A stretch of 64,000 nt of DNA, from assembly GCA_024742355.1 (NCBI GenBank), contig JANSYM010000002.1:1-64000 (forward strand), in the 5' to 3' direction. The notes below the pieces were generated by a model. That model was not told the origin of the DNA. It saw nothing but the letters and a program-made list of their open reading frames with translations, and searched no databases. The translations under genes were made by a program, and so were the position numbers. Positions 18,098 through 26,548 of the stretch are shown piece after piece; the stretch's first letter is position 1; every line of letters starts with the position of its first letter. Source of the stretch: Hyphomonadaceae bacterium. GTDB taxonomy: Bacteria; Pseudomonadota; Alphaproteobacteria; Caulobacterales; Hyphomonadaceae.

Positions 18098-19374
18098 CCG
18101 CTTATTCCAGCACGCTTCTGTAACGGTTTTAGGAGTTGCAGCGTCTTCGCCATAGGACCCAATGCGTCAGCTTCCAATATTTCCGTCAATTCAGCAGAAA
18201 CGGGCGGCGCTGGAAAGGCTTCTGCGAGCGCCTCGGCATCGTCGACAATGGCAAATCCTTGATGTTCGATCAGCCGATTTGTCAGATCGTTGAAGTTAAA
18301 CAGGCTGGGACCGGTCACGATCGGCTTGTCGAGGCGCAAGGCTTCCAACGGATTATGTCCACCCACGCCCGGTGCGTGTCCGCCACCGAGATAGACAGTG
18401 TCTGCCAGGCGATACCACAAACCCATCTCGCCCATTGTGTCGGCCAACAGTATATTCGTGGTAGGCGTTATTTGATCTCCCTCAGACCGGCGGGCGATGG
18501 CATATTTGGTACACGATAGGAGAGCATCGACTTCGTCCCCTCGTTCGGGATGGCGTGGGGCCAGGATCAGGAACGTATCGGCGGGAAGGCGCATGTACGC
18601 GTCGAGGACAAGAGCTTCTTCGCCGGCATGGGTGGATGCGGCGAGCAAGACCTTTCGCGGGCCGATGGCTGTTTCAAGATCTGGCAATTGCTGATCGTCA
18701 AAGCTCGGTGCGGGTAATGCCGATTTCAGATTACCCGGATTGTCGACGGCGCGTTCCGACAAAGCTTCGAGGCCGGTTTTTGTTTGAACATCGGCCGCGA
18801 CTATGATGTCGAAGCAATTGAACACCCGCCGCGCGGTTTTGCGCCATCGCATCCAGCCCTTGATACTGTTGTCCGTCATGCGCGCATTGATCAACGCGCA
18901 CGGAACCAGATTTGCGTGCAATTGCAGCATCAGGTTTGGCCAGATCTCGCCTTCGGCGAAGATTGCAAGATCAGGTCTCCAGTGTGCGACAAATCTCCTC
19001 GCGCCACTTGGGGAGTCAAAGGGCGCCATTTGTTGGATGCCGCGAACGGCTTCTAAGTCGATATCCGCCTTGAACGCATTGGTGATCAAGGTCGCCGCAG
19101 TCCGGGTCTGACACGTCATCAAGACCGTGGCATCGTGTAATCCCTCACGAGTGAAACGACGTACAAGTTCGAGCAAAATCTGGCTTTCACCCACGCTCGC
19201 CGCGTGCAGCCAGATCAGCTTTCCGTCTGGGCGTTCTGGCAAGCCTCGGGCGCGCCGCTCGTTCAGTCGATCGGCAGCTTCCTTTCCGGATTTGACCCGG
19301 CCACGAAGGAAAACGCCCAGAAAGGGCGTCAATAGAAGCGTCAATGTCTTGTATAGATACAGGCCAAGCGTCAT
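18094..19374 (-). CDS. waaA: 3-deoxy-D-manno-octulosonic-acid transferase
   Basis: WaaA (KdtA) attaches Kdo to lipid A, starting the LPS core. The 426-aa protein has an N-terminal hydrophobic anchor, the acceptor-site stretch DRLNERRARG, WLHAASVGES, then a GT-B C-terminal half with LLAASTHAGEEALVLDAY, LAPRHPERG and GGHAPGVGGHNPLEAL. All are WaaA hallmarks. It precedes lpxK with a 4-bp overlap. A small 48-aa ORF lies 45 bp upstream on the same strand and may share its promoter. Confidence 0.96.
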   Translation of the reverse strand: MTLGLYLYKTLTLLLTPFLGVFLRGRVKSGKEAADRLNERRARGLPERPDGKLIWLHAASVGESQILLELVRRFTREGLHDATVLMTCQTRTAATLITNAFKADIDLEAVRGIQQMAPFDSPSGARRFVAHWRPDLAIFAEGEIWPNLMLQLHANLVPCALINARMTDNSIKGWMRWRKTARRVFNCFDIIVAADVQTKTGLEALSERAVDNPGNLKSALPAPSFDDQQLPDLETAIGPRKVLLAASTHAGEEALVLDAYMRLPADTFLILAPRHPERGDEVDALLSCTKYAIARRSEGDQITPTTNILLADTMGEMGLWYRLADTVYLGGGHAPGVGGHNPLEALRLDKPIVTGPSLFNFNDLTNRLIEHQGFAIVDDAEALAEAFPAPPVSAELTEILEADALGPMAKTLQLLKPLQKRAGISG

Positions 19375-19419
19375 CGCGACCTTATAGACAGATTGGCGGG
19401 CATTCGCCCACCACTAGTC

Positions 19420-19566
19420 TCAGCCAATAAACGCGATGGCGCTGCTGTTTGGTGCAATAGAACCGGACTCTTCTTTGTCGTCTGCGTCCGGTGCGAGCGA
19501 GAAGCCCATCCAGGCGAGCAGGACGGCAATGGTGAAGTTCCGAACAGCGATCAAGATGCCAACCAT
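19420..19566 (-). CDS. Predicted 48-aa single-pass membrane protein
   Basis: This ORF is below the 60-aa cutoff of the track. It reads MVGILIAVRNFTIAVLLAW, then GFSLAPDADDKEESGS, ending SSAIAFIG: one hydrophobic helix with a positively charged residue near the start, then an acidic, soluble tail. TAGGGG lies about 7 bases before the ATG on the minus strand. It sits directly upstream of waaA. No family is recognised. The alternative plus-strand ORF in the same DNA (19393-19599) lacks such features. Confidence 0.5.
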   Translation of the reverse strand: MVGILIAVRNFTIAVLLAWMGFSLAPDADDKEESGSIAPNSSAIAFIG

Positions 19567-19677
19567 GACAAACCCCTACAAATTATCGAATATCATTAAA
19601 CCAGAATCGTCTTAACGAAAAGAGGCTAGAGCAGATAAAATTGCCAAACTGGATCGCTTAGATAAGGGCAGCTGACC

Positions 19678-20055
19678 ATGCAGATAGAAATTGATCATTT
19701 GCTCAAAATGACTGGAGGGGATGCAAACCTTGCGGATGAAGTCCTCGAGATATTTCGAAACCAGGCGGAAACCTGGGGGCGCATGTTGTCCGCGGATCTA
19801 GACCAGACCGAATGGGCAGACGCGGCCCACGCGCTGAAGGGAGCGGCGTTGAGCATTGGCGCTGCTGAATTCGCTGAATCCTGTGCGAAGGTCGAAACAC
19901 GGGGCAGGGCAGAAGAGCGGGCGTCCAGAGTCGAAGCTGCGGCGCTCTTATCCGCGCTCAAGGACGATCTGGTGCACGTGATTGAGGCGTGCGCTCGGGC
20001 GAGCTACGAATTATCCAAACCCGGCTTGAGTCGATCGAAGGATTCGAATTCATAG
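19678..20055 (+). CDS. HPt-domain phosphotransfer protein
   Basis: A 125-aa histidine phosphotransfer protein of a multistep phosphorelay. The canonical HPt block AAHALKGAALSIGA is at about residues 49-62, with His51 as the phosphoacceptor (H-x-x-K-G), preceded by LAxEVLEIF-type helices. No kinase or receiver gene is adjacent, so partners must be elsewhere. It is divergent from the waaA operon. Its last 52 bp overlap the 3' end of the chorismate mutase gene on the other strand. Confidence 0.87.
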   Translation: MQIEIDHLLKMTGGDANLADEVLEIFRNQAETWGRMLSADLDQTEWADAAHALKGAALSIGAAEFAESCAKVETRGRAEERASRVEAAALLSALKDDLVHVIEACARASYELSKPGLSRSKDSNS

Positions 20056-20351
20056 GCGATGCAACGGTCTATGAGAGTTCGCCAAACGGGCTCAGCGATG
20101 GCGGGTGACAGTCCCTGACGCTCTGCTTCCGCTTTCACCTTGCTGACGACATCTTCAATTCGAGGACGGTCGAGCACGGCTTTCCGGTTGCCTTTTATGC
20201 GAGCGGCGGCGTCCATGAAAGATTGCCGTTCCTCGAGCAGGCTCACCAGAATACGATCAATGCGATCCACTTCATGGCGAACGTCGGCCATGGTTTCAGC
20301 TGTTTCAGCCGTGTGGTGCTGCTGATCAGATTTATCGATGGACTTCAACAT
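20004..20351 (-). CDS. Chorismate mutase, AroQ type
   Basis: Converts chorismate to prephenate for Phe and Tyr synthesis. The 115-aa helical protein has the AroQ pattern: R-H-E-V-D-R-I-D-R, LLEERQSFM, a central IKGNRKAVLDRPRIEDVV, and WRTLIDRCIAYEF at the C-terminal helix, matching the family Arg/Lys/Asp/Glu active-site layout. ATG 20351 has AAAGG about 9 bases upstream; ATG 20378 is an alternative. It converges with the HPt gene and its final 16 codons are antisense to that gene. Isochorismate-pyruvate lyase (PchB) activity is the main alternative. Confidence 0.85.
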   Translation of the reverse strand: MLKSIDKSDQQHHTAETAETMADVRHEVDRIDRILVSLLEERQSFMDAAARIKGNRKAVLDRPRIEDVVSKVKAEAERQGLSPAIAEPVWRTLIDRCIAYEFESFDRLKPGLDNS

Positions 20352-20434
20352 CGCTTTCGACCTTTGTTTCTGACCCATATCTAAGATCTTCCCCGACAAA
20401 AGCGATGCGGTGCGGCGCCGCGGCATCTTTCGCT

Positions 20435-20475
20435 CAAAACGAAATAGGCCTTCCGAGGTGTGCTCGGAAGGCCTT
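20435..20475 (-). terminator. Rho-independent terminator of sppA
   Basis: A perfect 12-bp inverted repeat AGGCCTTCCGAG / CTCGGAAGGCCT (20446-20474) with a 5-base loop is followed on the minus strand by ATTTCGTTTT. It begins 19 bases past the sppA stop codon and separates sppA from the chorismate mutase gene. Confidence 0.87.
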
Positions 20476-20493
20476 GTGCGCAGTCCGCTGCGA

Positions 20494-22290
20494 TTATCGT
20501 TCGATGAAGGTCGGCATGCGCGCCTGAATTCGGCTGTTGCGCATCGCCTCTGTCTCCATGAGCAGTGCCTGGACTTCGGGATCATTGATGATCTCGGCCA
20601 GTTGCCCGATGGCTTTCAGCTCTGCTGCAGACGCAGAGGATGACGCGCTGAAGAACGAGAACCCACCATCATTCATCGGGTAAGTCTTCACGCGAATCTC
20701 GGCGTCTTCCTCGATCTCAGCCAGCTCACGGGCTTTCGAAATTGCAGCGGTCAGGCCGCCGAGTTCATCGACCAGTCCGTTATCGAGCGCATCTTCGCCG
20801 CTCCAGACCCGTCCGCGTGCGATCTCGTCGACTTGTTCGAGAGACAATTCACGGCCTTCGGCGACCAGGGTTGTAAAGCGGTCATATCCACGCTCGAGCC
20901 AGGCACGGATCATTGCGCGCTGCGCGTCGGTGAAGCCTTCTGTGGTCGAGAAAGCGCCGGCAAATGGACCTCCGACCTTGATTGATTCGGCATTGATGCC
21001 GATTCTGGCCAGGCCCTCATCGATCGCCATCTTGCCCCCGAAGATCCCGATGGAACCGGTGATCGTTGTGCGGTTTGCGACGATCCAGTCAGCCCCGGTA
21101 GAGACATAATAGCCGCCGGAAGCCGCTACCGATGCCATAGAGACGATTACGGGCTTTTGCTCTTCTGTTTGAATGTAATTGATAGCGTGCCAGATCTGGT
21201 CGGACGCTGTTGGAGAGCCGCCAGGGCTGTCGACGCGAAAGACGACGGCTTTGACATCTTCATCACGGCCCGCCTCATAAAGTGCGGCGGCGATCGTGTC
21301 TGACGCAAACCCGTTACCTTCCTGGAACAGGCTGCCGCCTTCTTCGCCGGTTACAATCGGACCTTGTCCACCAACGATGGCGATAACGGGCGCCCCGAAT
21401 TTTGTTTCCGGCGCTGCGTAAGAGGCGACATCGATCGTAATCGCATCTTCTCCCGCTTGTTCCGTGGCTTTGTCGAGAGCCTGTTCCGGCCAGCCAAGTT
21501 CTGTCGCCAGATTGTACTCGATCATCTGCTCACCGCTGATCGGGCTGGCCTCGAGCGCCGAGCGGGCTTGCGTCACGGTGATGCCGCGATCTGTTGCGAT
21601 GTCGCCCAGGGAAACGTCCCAGATTGATTCGGCAAGTTCTGTCATCGCTCGGCGATGCGGCTCGGTATACGTGTCCTCTTTGTAGACGTTGGGCGCATTC
21701 TTGTATTCATAGAGCGCCTCAATCTCGGGCGTTACCGAGAGATTATCCAGCAATCCCTTGAAGAACAGAGTTTCGAAAACGATGCCGCTCGCGATCATGT
21801 CGCTGCCGGGTTGGATCCAGATTTCATCTGAAGGTGCAATCGCCCGATATCCAGATGGCCCACCACCGTAAGACCCCTGGCTGTGGGTGATGATGAACTT
21901 GTCTGCGGCTTGGAATTTCAGAAATGCCTCACGATACTCTTCTGCCCGCGATGACCCGATTCCAAATTCGCTCGCGCGAATGAACAGGCCTTTGACCTGA
22001 TCGTCGGAGGCTGCCGCATCGAGTTTTGAAATAATATCGATAAAGCCGGTGCCGCCACCAAAGAGGACTTCGGGCCCAGATGTCGGTGCCTGGTCGGCAT
22101 AAGGCACGCGCAAATCCAATGTCAGGACAATCGGATCTCCGTCATCCTGACCTGTCTCAGGGCCTGACGCTGATTTCATCGCATTGCTGACGGTCATCTG
22201 AATGAGCCCAACGCCGATGAAGAACAGCAGGAACAATCCGACGATCGATCCAATCACTGCCCCCCCGAGGGATGCAAAAAAGGTTTTCAT
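20494..22290 (-). CDS. sppA: Signal peptide peptidase SppA, 67K type
   Basis: SppA degrades cleaved signal peptides at the periplasmic face of the inner membrane. The 598-aa protein is the long, tandem-domain form: an N-terminal transmembrane anchor (about residues 9-34), an N-terminal half holding the predicted general-base lysine in ALYEYKNAPNVYKE, and a C-terminal half with VDSPGGSP and the serine nucleophile in ASVAASGGYYVS. The residues needed for the Ser-Lys dyad are therefore present. Transcribed alone, with its own terminator. Confidence 0.95.
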   Translation of the reverse strand: MKTFFASLGGAVIGSIVGLFLLFFIGVGLIQMTVSNAMKSASGPETGQDDGDPIVLTLDLRVPYADQAPTSGPEVLFGGGTGFIDIISKLDAAASDDQVKGLFIRASEFGIGSSRAEEYREAFLKFQAADKFIITHSQGSYGGGPSGYRAIAPSDEIWIQPGSDMIASGIVFETLFFKGLLDNLSVTPEIEALYEYKNAPNVYKEDTYTEPHRRAMTELAESIWDVSLGDIATDRGITVTQARSALEASPISGEQMIEYNLATELGWPEQALDKATEQAGEDAITIDVASYAAPETKFGAPVIAIVGGQGPIVTGEEGGSLFQEGNGFASDTIAAALYEAGRDEDVKAVVFRVDSPGGSPTASDQIWHAINYIQTEEQKPVIVSMASVAASGGYYVSTGADWIVANRTTITGSIGIFGGKMAIDEGLARIGINAESIKVGGPFAGAFSTTEGFTDAQRAMIRAWLERGYDRFTTLVAEGRELSLEQVDEIARGRVWSGEDALDNGLVDELGGLTAAISKARELAEIEEDAEIRVKTYPMNDGGFSFFSASSSASAAELKAIGQLAEIINDPEVQALLMETEAMRNSRIQARMPTFIER

Positions 22291-22460
22291 TGGCGTAAGG
22301 CTCCGTAGTCTTTCTTATCGGATAACGATATGGGCGTTAAGATAGGGTTTGTCAAAACACAAAGATCACATGGACTTTAAAAACCCACGTGAACAGACCT
22401 CACCGGGATGTGAAATTTTGCAAAAATGCAGCTCAATTAAATTTGGCAGCGATTTGGGTG

Positions 22461-22489
22461 TTGCAAGCCGAAATTGGATTGGCTATGTC
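22461..22489 (+). promoter_or_regulatory. Predicted tRNA-Gln promoter
   Basis: TTGCAA (22461-22466), a 17-base spacer, then TATGTC (22484-22489) within GCTATGTC, which resembles the alphaproteobacterial -10 pattern GCTANAWC. The mature tRNA starts 11 bases after it. The tRNA-Lys gene has the same layout upstream. Confidence 0.55.
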
Positions 22490-22500
22490 CGCCGCTCAGT

Positions 22501-22575
22501 TGGGGTGTCGCCAAGTGGTAAGGCACCGGTTTTTGGTATCGGCATTCCCAGGTTCGAATCCTGGCACCCCAGCCA
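22501..22575 (+). tRNA. tRNA-Gln (anticodon TTG)
   Basis: A full cloverleaf: acceptor TGGGGTG pairs with CACCCCA, the anticodon stem CCGGT/ATCGG holds the loop TTTTGGT with anticodon TTG, and the T-arm contains GGTTCGAATCC. Discriminator G and CCA are encoded in the DNA. It is 75 bases including CCA. Confidence 0.97.
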
Positions 22576-22977
22576 CTTTTCATCTCAGTCCAGATTTGTG
22601 CGCGGCAAGATCCAAGTACGGACTCGTCCGAGATCGGACCTTGATCTATTTTCAGAATGTAATAATATTTCAAAAAGGCCTTGTAACTGCCTCAATTATG
22701 AATGAGAGTTTGACAAGCTCCCGAGCATTTTGCAGAGGTGACCATGTATGCGAATATGACCACGGGTTAATCCCGTTCGCTGCGTAGATTAGAAAGACGA
22801 AATGTCTCAAGGTCAAAAACTGGGAGGAGGTGGGCCACGCCCGTTTTCCTTTTTGCAACTGCGCGGGTTTGTGTGTGTTACCCCGCTAAGATCGTTTCAA
22901 CATTCTGTTGGAGCTAACCAAGAGTTTCAGCGACGTCCAACGGCGGCGCACCATTAGGAGAGTGAGAGGCAGACTTC
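22576..22977 (+). other. Intergenic leader before the TonB-energising cluster
   Basis: About 400 bases with no convincing gene. It must hold the promoter of the DUF3450-exbB operon. A TTGACA occurs at 22710 but no matching -10 box lies 16-18 bases on. A short hairpin GTCCGA-GA-TCGGAC is at 22626-22639. A G-rich GGGAGGAGGTGGGC precedes CACGCCCGTTTTCC, a weak hairpin with a T-rich tail that could be an attenuator. AGGAGAG just before 22978 serves the first gene. The long leader suggests post-transcriptional control, but this is only inference. Confidence 0.35.
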
Positions 22978-23754
22978 ATGAAGAATGTTCTGACACCGGC
23001 TCGCGGAGCCATTCTTGCAGCTACAGTCGTCGGTTTGACCGCGCCCGCAGTTGCACAGGGACTGGATCGCGCGATCGCGACCGGCGAACAGGCGACACGC
23101 CGCGCCGAACAAGTTCAGCAGCAAATTAACCAGCTCGATGACGAGCGCGCAGATATGGTCGGTGAATTCCGAACCCTGCTTCAGCGTAAGACAGCCGCAG
23201 AGCTTTACGCCAGACAGCAGGCAGCTGCCGTCGAAAGTCAGCAGCGCGAAATCGCGTCCCTGACAGATCAGCTTAGCCGAGTGGACGAGATCACCTCTCA
23301 GACCGTTCCAATGCTCGAGACGCTGATCGATGACCTCGATGCTTTCATCGATGCTGATCTTCCGTTCCGCCTCGAAGCACGCAAGGCGCGCATTCAGCGT
23401 CTTCGCGATTATCTCAGTGATCCGGCGATCTCTGTGACAGAGCGCTATCGTCAAATCATGGACGCTTACACAGCAGAAATGGAAGTCGGTCGTAAGACAG
23501 ACACCTGGAAAGAGACGATCACGGTAGATGGCGAAAAAGAAGTCACCGTGGACATGGTCCTCTTCGGTCGTGTCGCGATGGTCTACATGGACCCAACCGG
23601 TCGCTATGCGAAGCGCTATGACCGAGAAACCCAGTCATGGGTCGATCTTGAGAACAAGTACAAGCCCGAAATCGAAAAAGCGATTCGGATCATCCAGGGT
23701 AAGCGCACGCAAGACGTGATGTATGTCCCTGCAACCAAGCTTAACGTTCAGTAA
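22978..23754 (+). CDS. DUF3450 periplasmic coiled-coil protein of the TonB system
   Basis: A 258-aa exported protein: signal peptide (cleavage near APAVAQ, residue 27), then a long coiled-coil (QATRRAEQVQQQINQLDDERADMVG onward, about residues 38-110), and a C-terminal region with GKRTQDVMYVPATKL. In several gammaproteobacteria and alphaproteobacteria DUF3450 genes sit at the head of exbB-exbD-tonB clusters carrying an extended ExbB (TtpC-like); the role is inferred from that context. First gene of an operon of at least six, with 26 bp to the next start. Confidence 0.88.
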   Translation: MKNVLTPARGAILAATVVGLTAPAVAQGLDRAIATGEQATRRAEQVQQQINQLDDERADMVGEFRTLLQRKTAAELYARQQAAAVESQQREIASLTDQLSRVDEITSQTVPMLETLIDDLDAFIDADLPFRLEARKARIQRLRDYLSDPAISVTERYRQIMDAYTAEMEVGRKTDTWKETITVDGEKEVTVDMVLFGRVAMVYMDPTGRYAKRYDRETQSWVDLENKYKPEIEKAIRIIQGKRTQDVMYVPATKLNVQ

Positions 23755-23780
23755 GCCCAATGGAGATGAGGAAAGAACAC

Positions 23781-25172
23781 ATGAAACCGTTCACAAAATC
23801 ACTTAAAACCATTGGCATCGCGGCAGCTTTTGCTGTCACGTCAATGGCCGCTTCTGCGCCCGCTGTAGCGCAGTCCCTTTCAGATATTCTCGCGCGTGTG
23901 CAGCAGGACAGCCAGGAGCTTTCTGCTGAGAACGAGCAGCGCTTGAATGATTTCCGTCGTGATCGCGATGCGCAGGCCGACGCCATGGCGCAAGCCCGTG
24001 GCGAATTGAATGCTGCCAATGCACGCGGCAATGCGCTCGGTGCACAGTTCGACGCTTATCAGGCTGAGATTGATACGCTGGCAACTGAGCTTGATGTTCA
24101 GGCCGGTGACTTCGCTCAACTGGTCGGTGAATTCCGCGCCGTTGTTGGTGAAGTTCAGCCACTGATGCGTGAAAGCCTCGCGAGCTTTGAATATCCGGGC
24201 CGTTATGAAGGTCTGGCTGAAGTTGCAGAAGCGACGACACTTCCAACCCGCGAAGAGCTCGATCGTCTGCCAAAGGCCATCCTTCAGGAGATGATTGCAC
24301 AGTCAGAAGTGAAAACCTTCACTTCGCCTGTATCCATGGGCGGAAGCGACGAGTCTGTCGTTGACGTTGCCGTCACTCGCGTCGGTACATTTATCGCAGC
24401 CACCGACAATGATGCCGGCTTCGTGACCATTGAACGCGCAGGCGATGGCGACTTCTTCCTCGAGAAGCTTGAGCGTCAGCCAGGCGGCCGTTTCCGCAGT
24501 GCGTTCCAGTCTCTTATCCGAGCAGATGAAGGCGCGACCTTGACCGTTCCATTCGATCCGAACCGCGGCGAGTTGTTCAAGATCGAAGGCGACAAGCCAA
24601 GCCTGGGAGAGCGCGTAAACCAGGGCGGTATCGTTGGTTATATCGTTCTCTGCCTTCTGGTCATTGGTCTGACCGTAGCACTGTTCAAGATCATCACACT
24701 GTTCTTCATGGGCAACGCAATTCGCTCTACCGCGAAAACGAAGCAAGCTGGCGATGGCAACCCACTCGCACGCGTCTTCGAAGCTTATGAGACCAACAAG
24801 AATGCAGATCTCGAGACCCTCGAACTGAAGCTCGACGAGCAGATCCTTCGTGAGTCGCCGAAAATCGAACGCTATAACGACATCGTTAAAGTGCTGGCTG
24901 CTGTGGCCCCGCTTATGGGTCTGCTTGGTACGGTTATCGGTATGATCATTACCTTTACCGCGATTACAAACTTCGGTGCCGGTGATCCGAAACTTATGGC
25001 TGGCGGTATTTCCGTTGCGCTTATGACCACCGTGCTTGGTCTGGTTGCTGCGATCCCGCTGCTGCTGACTCACGCCCTGGCGGCTGCCATGGCTCGAGGC
25101 AATCAGCAAATCCTGGATGAGCAAGCAGCCGGTCTTGTGGCCGAACGTGCAGAACGTGGGGTGGCGGCGTAA
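23781..25172 (+). CDS. Extended ExbB/TolQ-family proton channel (TtpC-like)
   Basis: A 463-aa MotA/TolQ/ExbB-family protein with an N-terminal periplasmic extension. A signal peptide (about residues 1-31, ending APAVAQ) is followed by a coiled-coil of about 100 residues (QDSQELSAENEQRLNDFRRD) and a globular part; the channel core follows, with a helix at about 285-310 (GIVGYIVLCLLVIGLTVALF) and the conserved LAAVAPLMGLLGTVIGMI and MTTVLGLVAAIPLLL. ATG 23781 was chosen over the track start (23760) because it gives a normal signal peptide and has GAGG upstream. Probably works with the second ExbB and both ExbDs. Confidence 0.9.
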   Translation: MKPFTKSLKTIGIAAAFAVTSMAASAPAVAQSLSDILARVQQDSQELSAENEQRLNDFRRDRDAQADAMAQARGELNAANARGNALGAQFDAYQAEIDTLATELDVQAGDFAQLVGEFRAVVGEVQPLMRESLASFEYPGRYEGLAEVAEATTLPTREELDRLPKAILQEMIAQSEVKTFTSPVSMGGSDESVVDVAVTRVGTFIAATDNDAGFVTIERAGDGDFFLEKLERQPGGRFRSAFQSLIRADEGATLTVPFDPNRGELFKIEGDKPSLGERVNQGGIVGYIVLCLLVIGLTVALFKIITLFFMGNAIRSTAKTKQAGDGNPLARVFEAYETNKNADLETLELKLDEQILRESPKIERYNDIVKVLAAVAPLMGLLGTVIGMIITFTAITNFGAGDPKLMAGGISVALMTTVLGLVAAIPLLLTHALAAAMARGNQQILDEQAAGLVAERAERGVAA

Positions 25173-25199
25173 GCCGCCACTGAGATCGGGAGCCCATAT

Positions 25200-25712
25200 A
25201 TGCTGGGAATGACCGAACTTCAGGAGTTTTTGGCTCGCGGAGGGCCAGTGCTTCTCTGGATTATGGGGGCCACATTTGTCATGTGGGCCCTGATCCTGGA
25301 GCGCTTGTTCTACTTCCGTATTGCCCATGCTTCTGTCGCAGAGGAGGCTCTTTCAGAGTGGCGTTCGCGTTCTGATCATAAGTCCAAATTCGCGCACTGG
25401 GTCAAAGACAAGCTGGTGTCAGAAGTCCGTCAGAAAGCGCAAGCGAATGTGTCGTTTGCGAAAGCCATGGTGGCGCTCGCGCCACTCTTGGGTTTGCTCG
25501 GAACCGTGACCGGAATGGTGACTGTGTTTGATAATATGGCGATCACAGAAGGGGCAGACGCAAAAGCCCTTTCACGTGGCGTCTCACAGGCGACTATCCC
25601 AACGATGGCCGGCATGGTCGCGTCGATTTCAGGAATTCCATTTGCAACTGGCATGGACAAAAAAGTTCGTCGCCTGGTGCAAAAGGTCGAAGACCAGATG
25701 GAGATTTACTGA
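25200..25712 (+). CDS. exbB: ExbB proton channel protein
   Basis: The 170-aa channel component that uses the proton motive force to energise TonB. Three helices are visible, with the family motifs [21 protein letters not shown] near the N-terminus, [18 protein letters not shown] and [17 protein letters not shown]. It follows the extended ExbB by 27 bp, and its TGA overlaps the next ATG (ATGA), coupling it to exbD. Having two different ExbB-type proteins in one operon is typical of TtpC-containing systems. Confidence 0.94.
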   Translation: MLGMTELQEFLARGGPVLLWIMGATFVMWALILERLFYFRIAHASVAEEALSEWRSRSDHKSKFAHWVKDKLVSEVRQKAQANVSFAKAMVALAPLLGLLGTVTGMVTVFDNMAITEGADAKALSRGVSQATIPTMAGMVASISGIPFATGMDKKVRRLVQKVEDQMEIY

Positions 25713-26116
25713 TGAGAGGACGCGCCAGTCGCCCATCCGAAGAGGCCCATGTCGATCTGACGCCGATGCTCGACGTGGTCTTCATTCTGTTGATCTTCTT
25801 CATCGTGACCTCGACCTTCATTCAGGAAGAGGCGCTCGGTGCAGAACCGCCGCCGCCGCAAACGAATGCGCCGAGTAATCCAGCGCCTGCGATTATCGTC
25901 TATATCGACGAAGTCGACCAAATTCGGGTCAATCGCAAGCTCACGGACATCTCAGCTGTTCGCGGTGGCATGGAGCGTGCCCGCGCAGAAAATCCAGAGA
26001 GTGCCTTGATCATTCAAGCGCATCCACTGGCGCGTACCGGCACCATCATTGAAGTGCGTGATATCGCTTATGACGCACAAATGGAGCGGGTGAACATCGT
26101 CCGTTCCGCAGGTTAG
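25712..26116 (+). CDS. exbD: ExbD biopolymer transport protein (first copy)
   Basis: A 134-aa ExbD. Pattern: a short basic cytoplasmic N-terminus, [23 protein letters not shown] (transmembrane helix with the conserved proton-path Asp at about residue 23), then a periplasmic domain. It shares the ExbB stop/start overlap and is followed 12 bp later by a second exbD. A Pro/Asn-rich linker ([14 protein letters not shown]) follows the helix, a difference from the second copy. Confidence 0.94.
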   Translation: MRGRASRPSEEAHVDLTPMLDVVFILLIFFIVTSTFIQEEALGAEPPPPQTNAPSNPAPAIIVYIDEVDQIRVNRKLTDISAVRGGMERARAENPESALIIQAHPLARTGTIIEVRDIAYDAQMERVNIVRSAG

Positions 26117-26128
26117 AGGAGGCTAGAT

Positions 26129-26539
26129 ATGGCTCGCAAAATGCGCGCAGCGGCAGAAAGTGCCGAAGACGATGTCAACCTCACGCCAATGCTTGATGTG
26201 GTCTTCATCCTGCTTATCTTCTTTATCGTTACGGCTCAGTTCATTCGTGAACCCGGTGTCGAAATCGATCGCGTTGAGGTCAATAATAAAGAGCGTCAAA
26301 ACCCGCTCGGCATTTTGATCGCGATTGATGCGAACAGCGAGATCTACATGAACAAGCAGGTCGTTTCGATGTCTGAGGTCGGGTTCCGTGTTCGTGAACT
26401 TCGCGAAGACAACCCGAAAGGTCGACTTGTTGTTCAGGCAGATGCCGACGCGCAAGCCGGGGTGCTGATCGATCTCATGGAGATCGTCAACGAAATCGAT
26501 GGCCTGGGGCGCGTGCCGCTCTCGGTGGTCAATAATTAG
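26129..26539 (+). CDS. exbD: ExbD biopolymer transport protein (second copy)
   Basis: A 136-aa ExbD paralogue of the preceding gene. [23 protein letters not shown] carries the essential Asp. The periplasmic domain includes GILIAIDANSEIYMNKQ and VVQADADAQAGVLIDLMEI. An excellent GAGGAGG site precedes ATG 26129. The two ExbDs differ in their linkers and may form a heteromeric ring-plug with the two ExbBs; this last point is inference. Confidence 0.94.
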   Translation: MARKMRAAAESAEDDVNLTPMLDVVFILLIFFIVTAQFIREPGVEIDRVEVNNKERQNPLGILIAIDANSEIYMNKQVVSMSEVGFRVRELREDNPKGRLVVQADADAQAGVLIDLMEIVNEIDGLGRVPLSVVNN

Positions 26540-26548
26540 GAGGATCTC

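Noticed and set aside
19393-19599. A 68-aa plus-strand ORF ahead of the HPt gene
   Set aside because: No ribosome site or hydrophobic pattern; the opposite strand encodes a better small membrane protein.
22710-22740. TTGACA as promoter of the DUF3450 operon
   Set aside because: No acceptable -10 box follows at 16-18 bases and it would leave a leader of more than 230 bases.
24303-25328. A 341-aa minus-strand ORF over exbB
   Set aside because: Antisense to the conserved MotA/TolQ/ExbB core; Gln/His/Asn-rich shadow without motifs.
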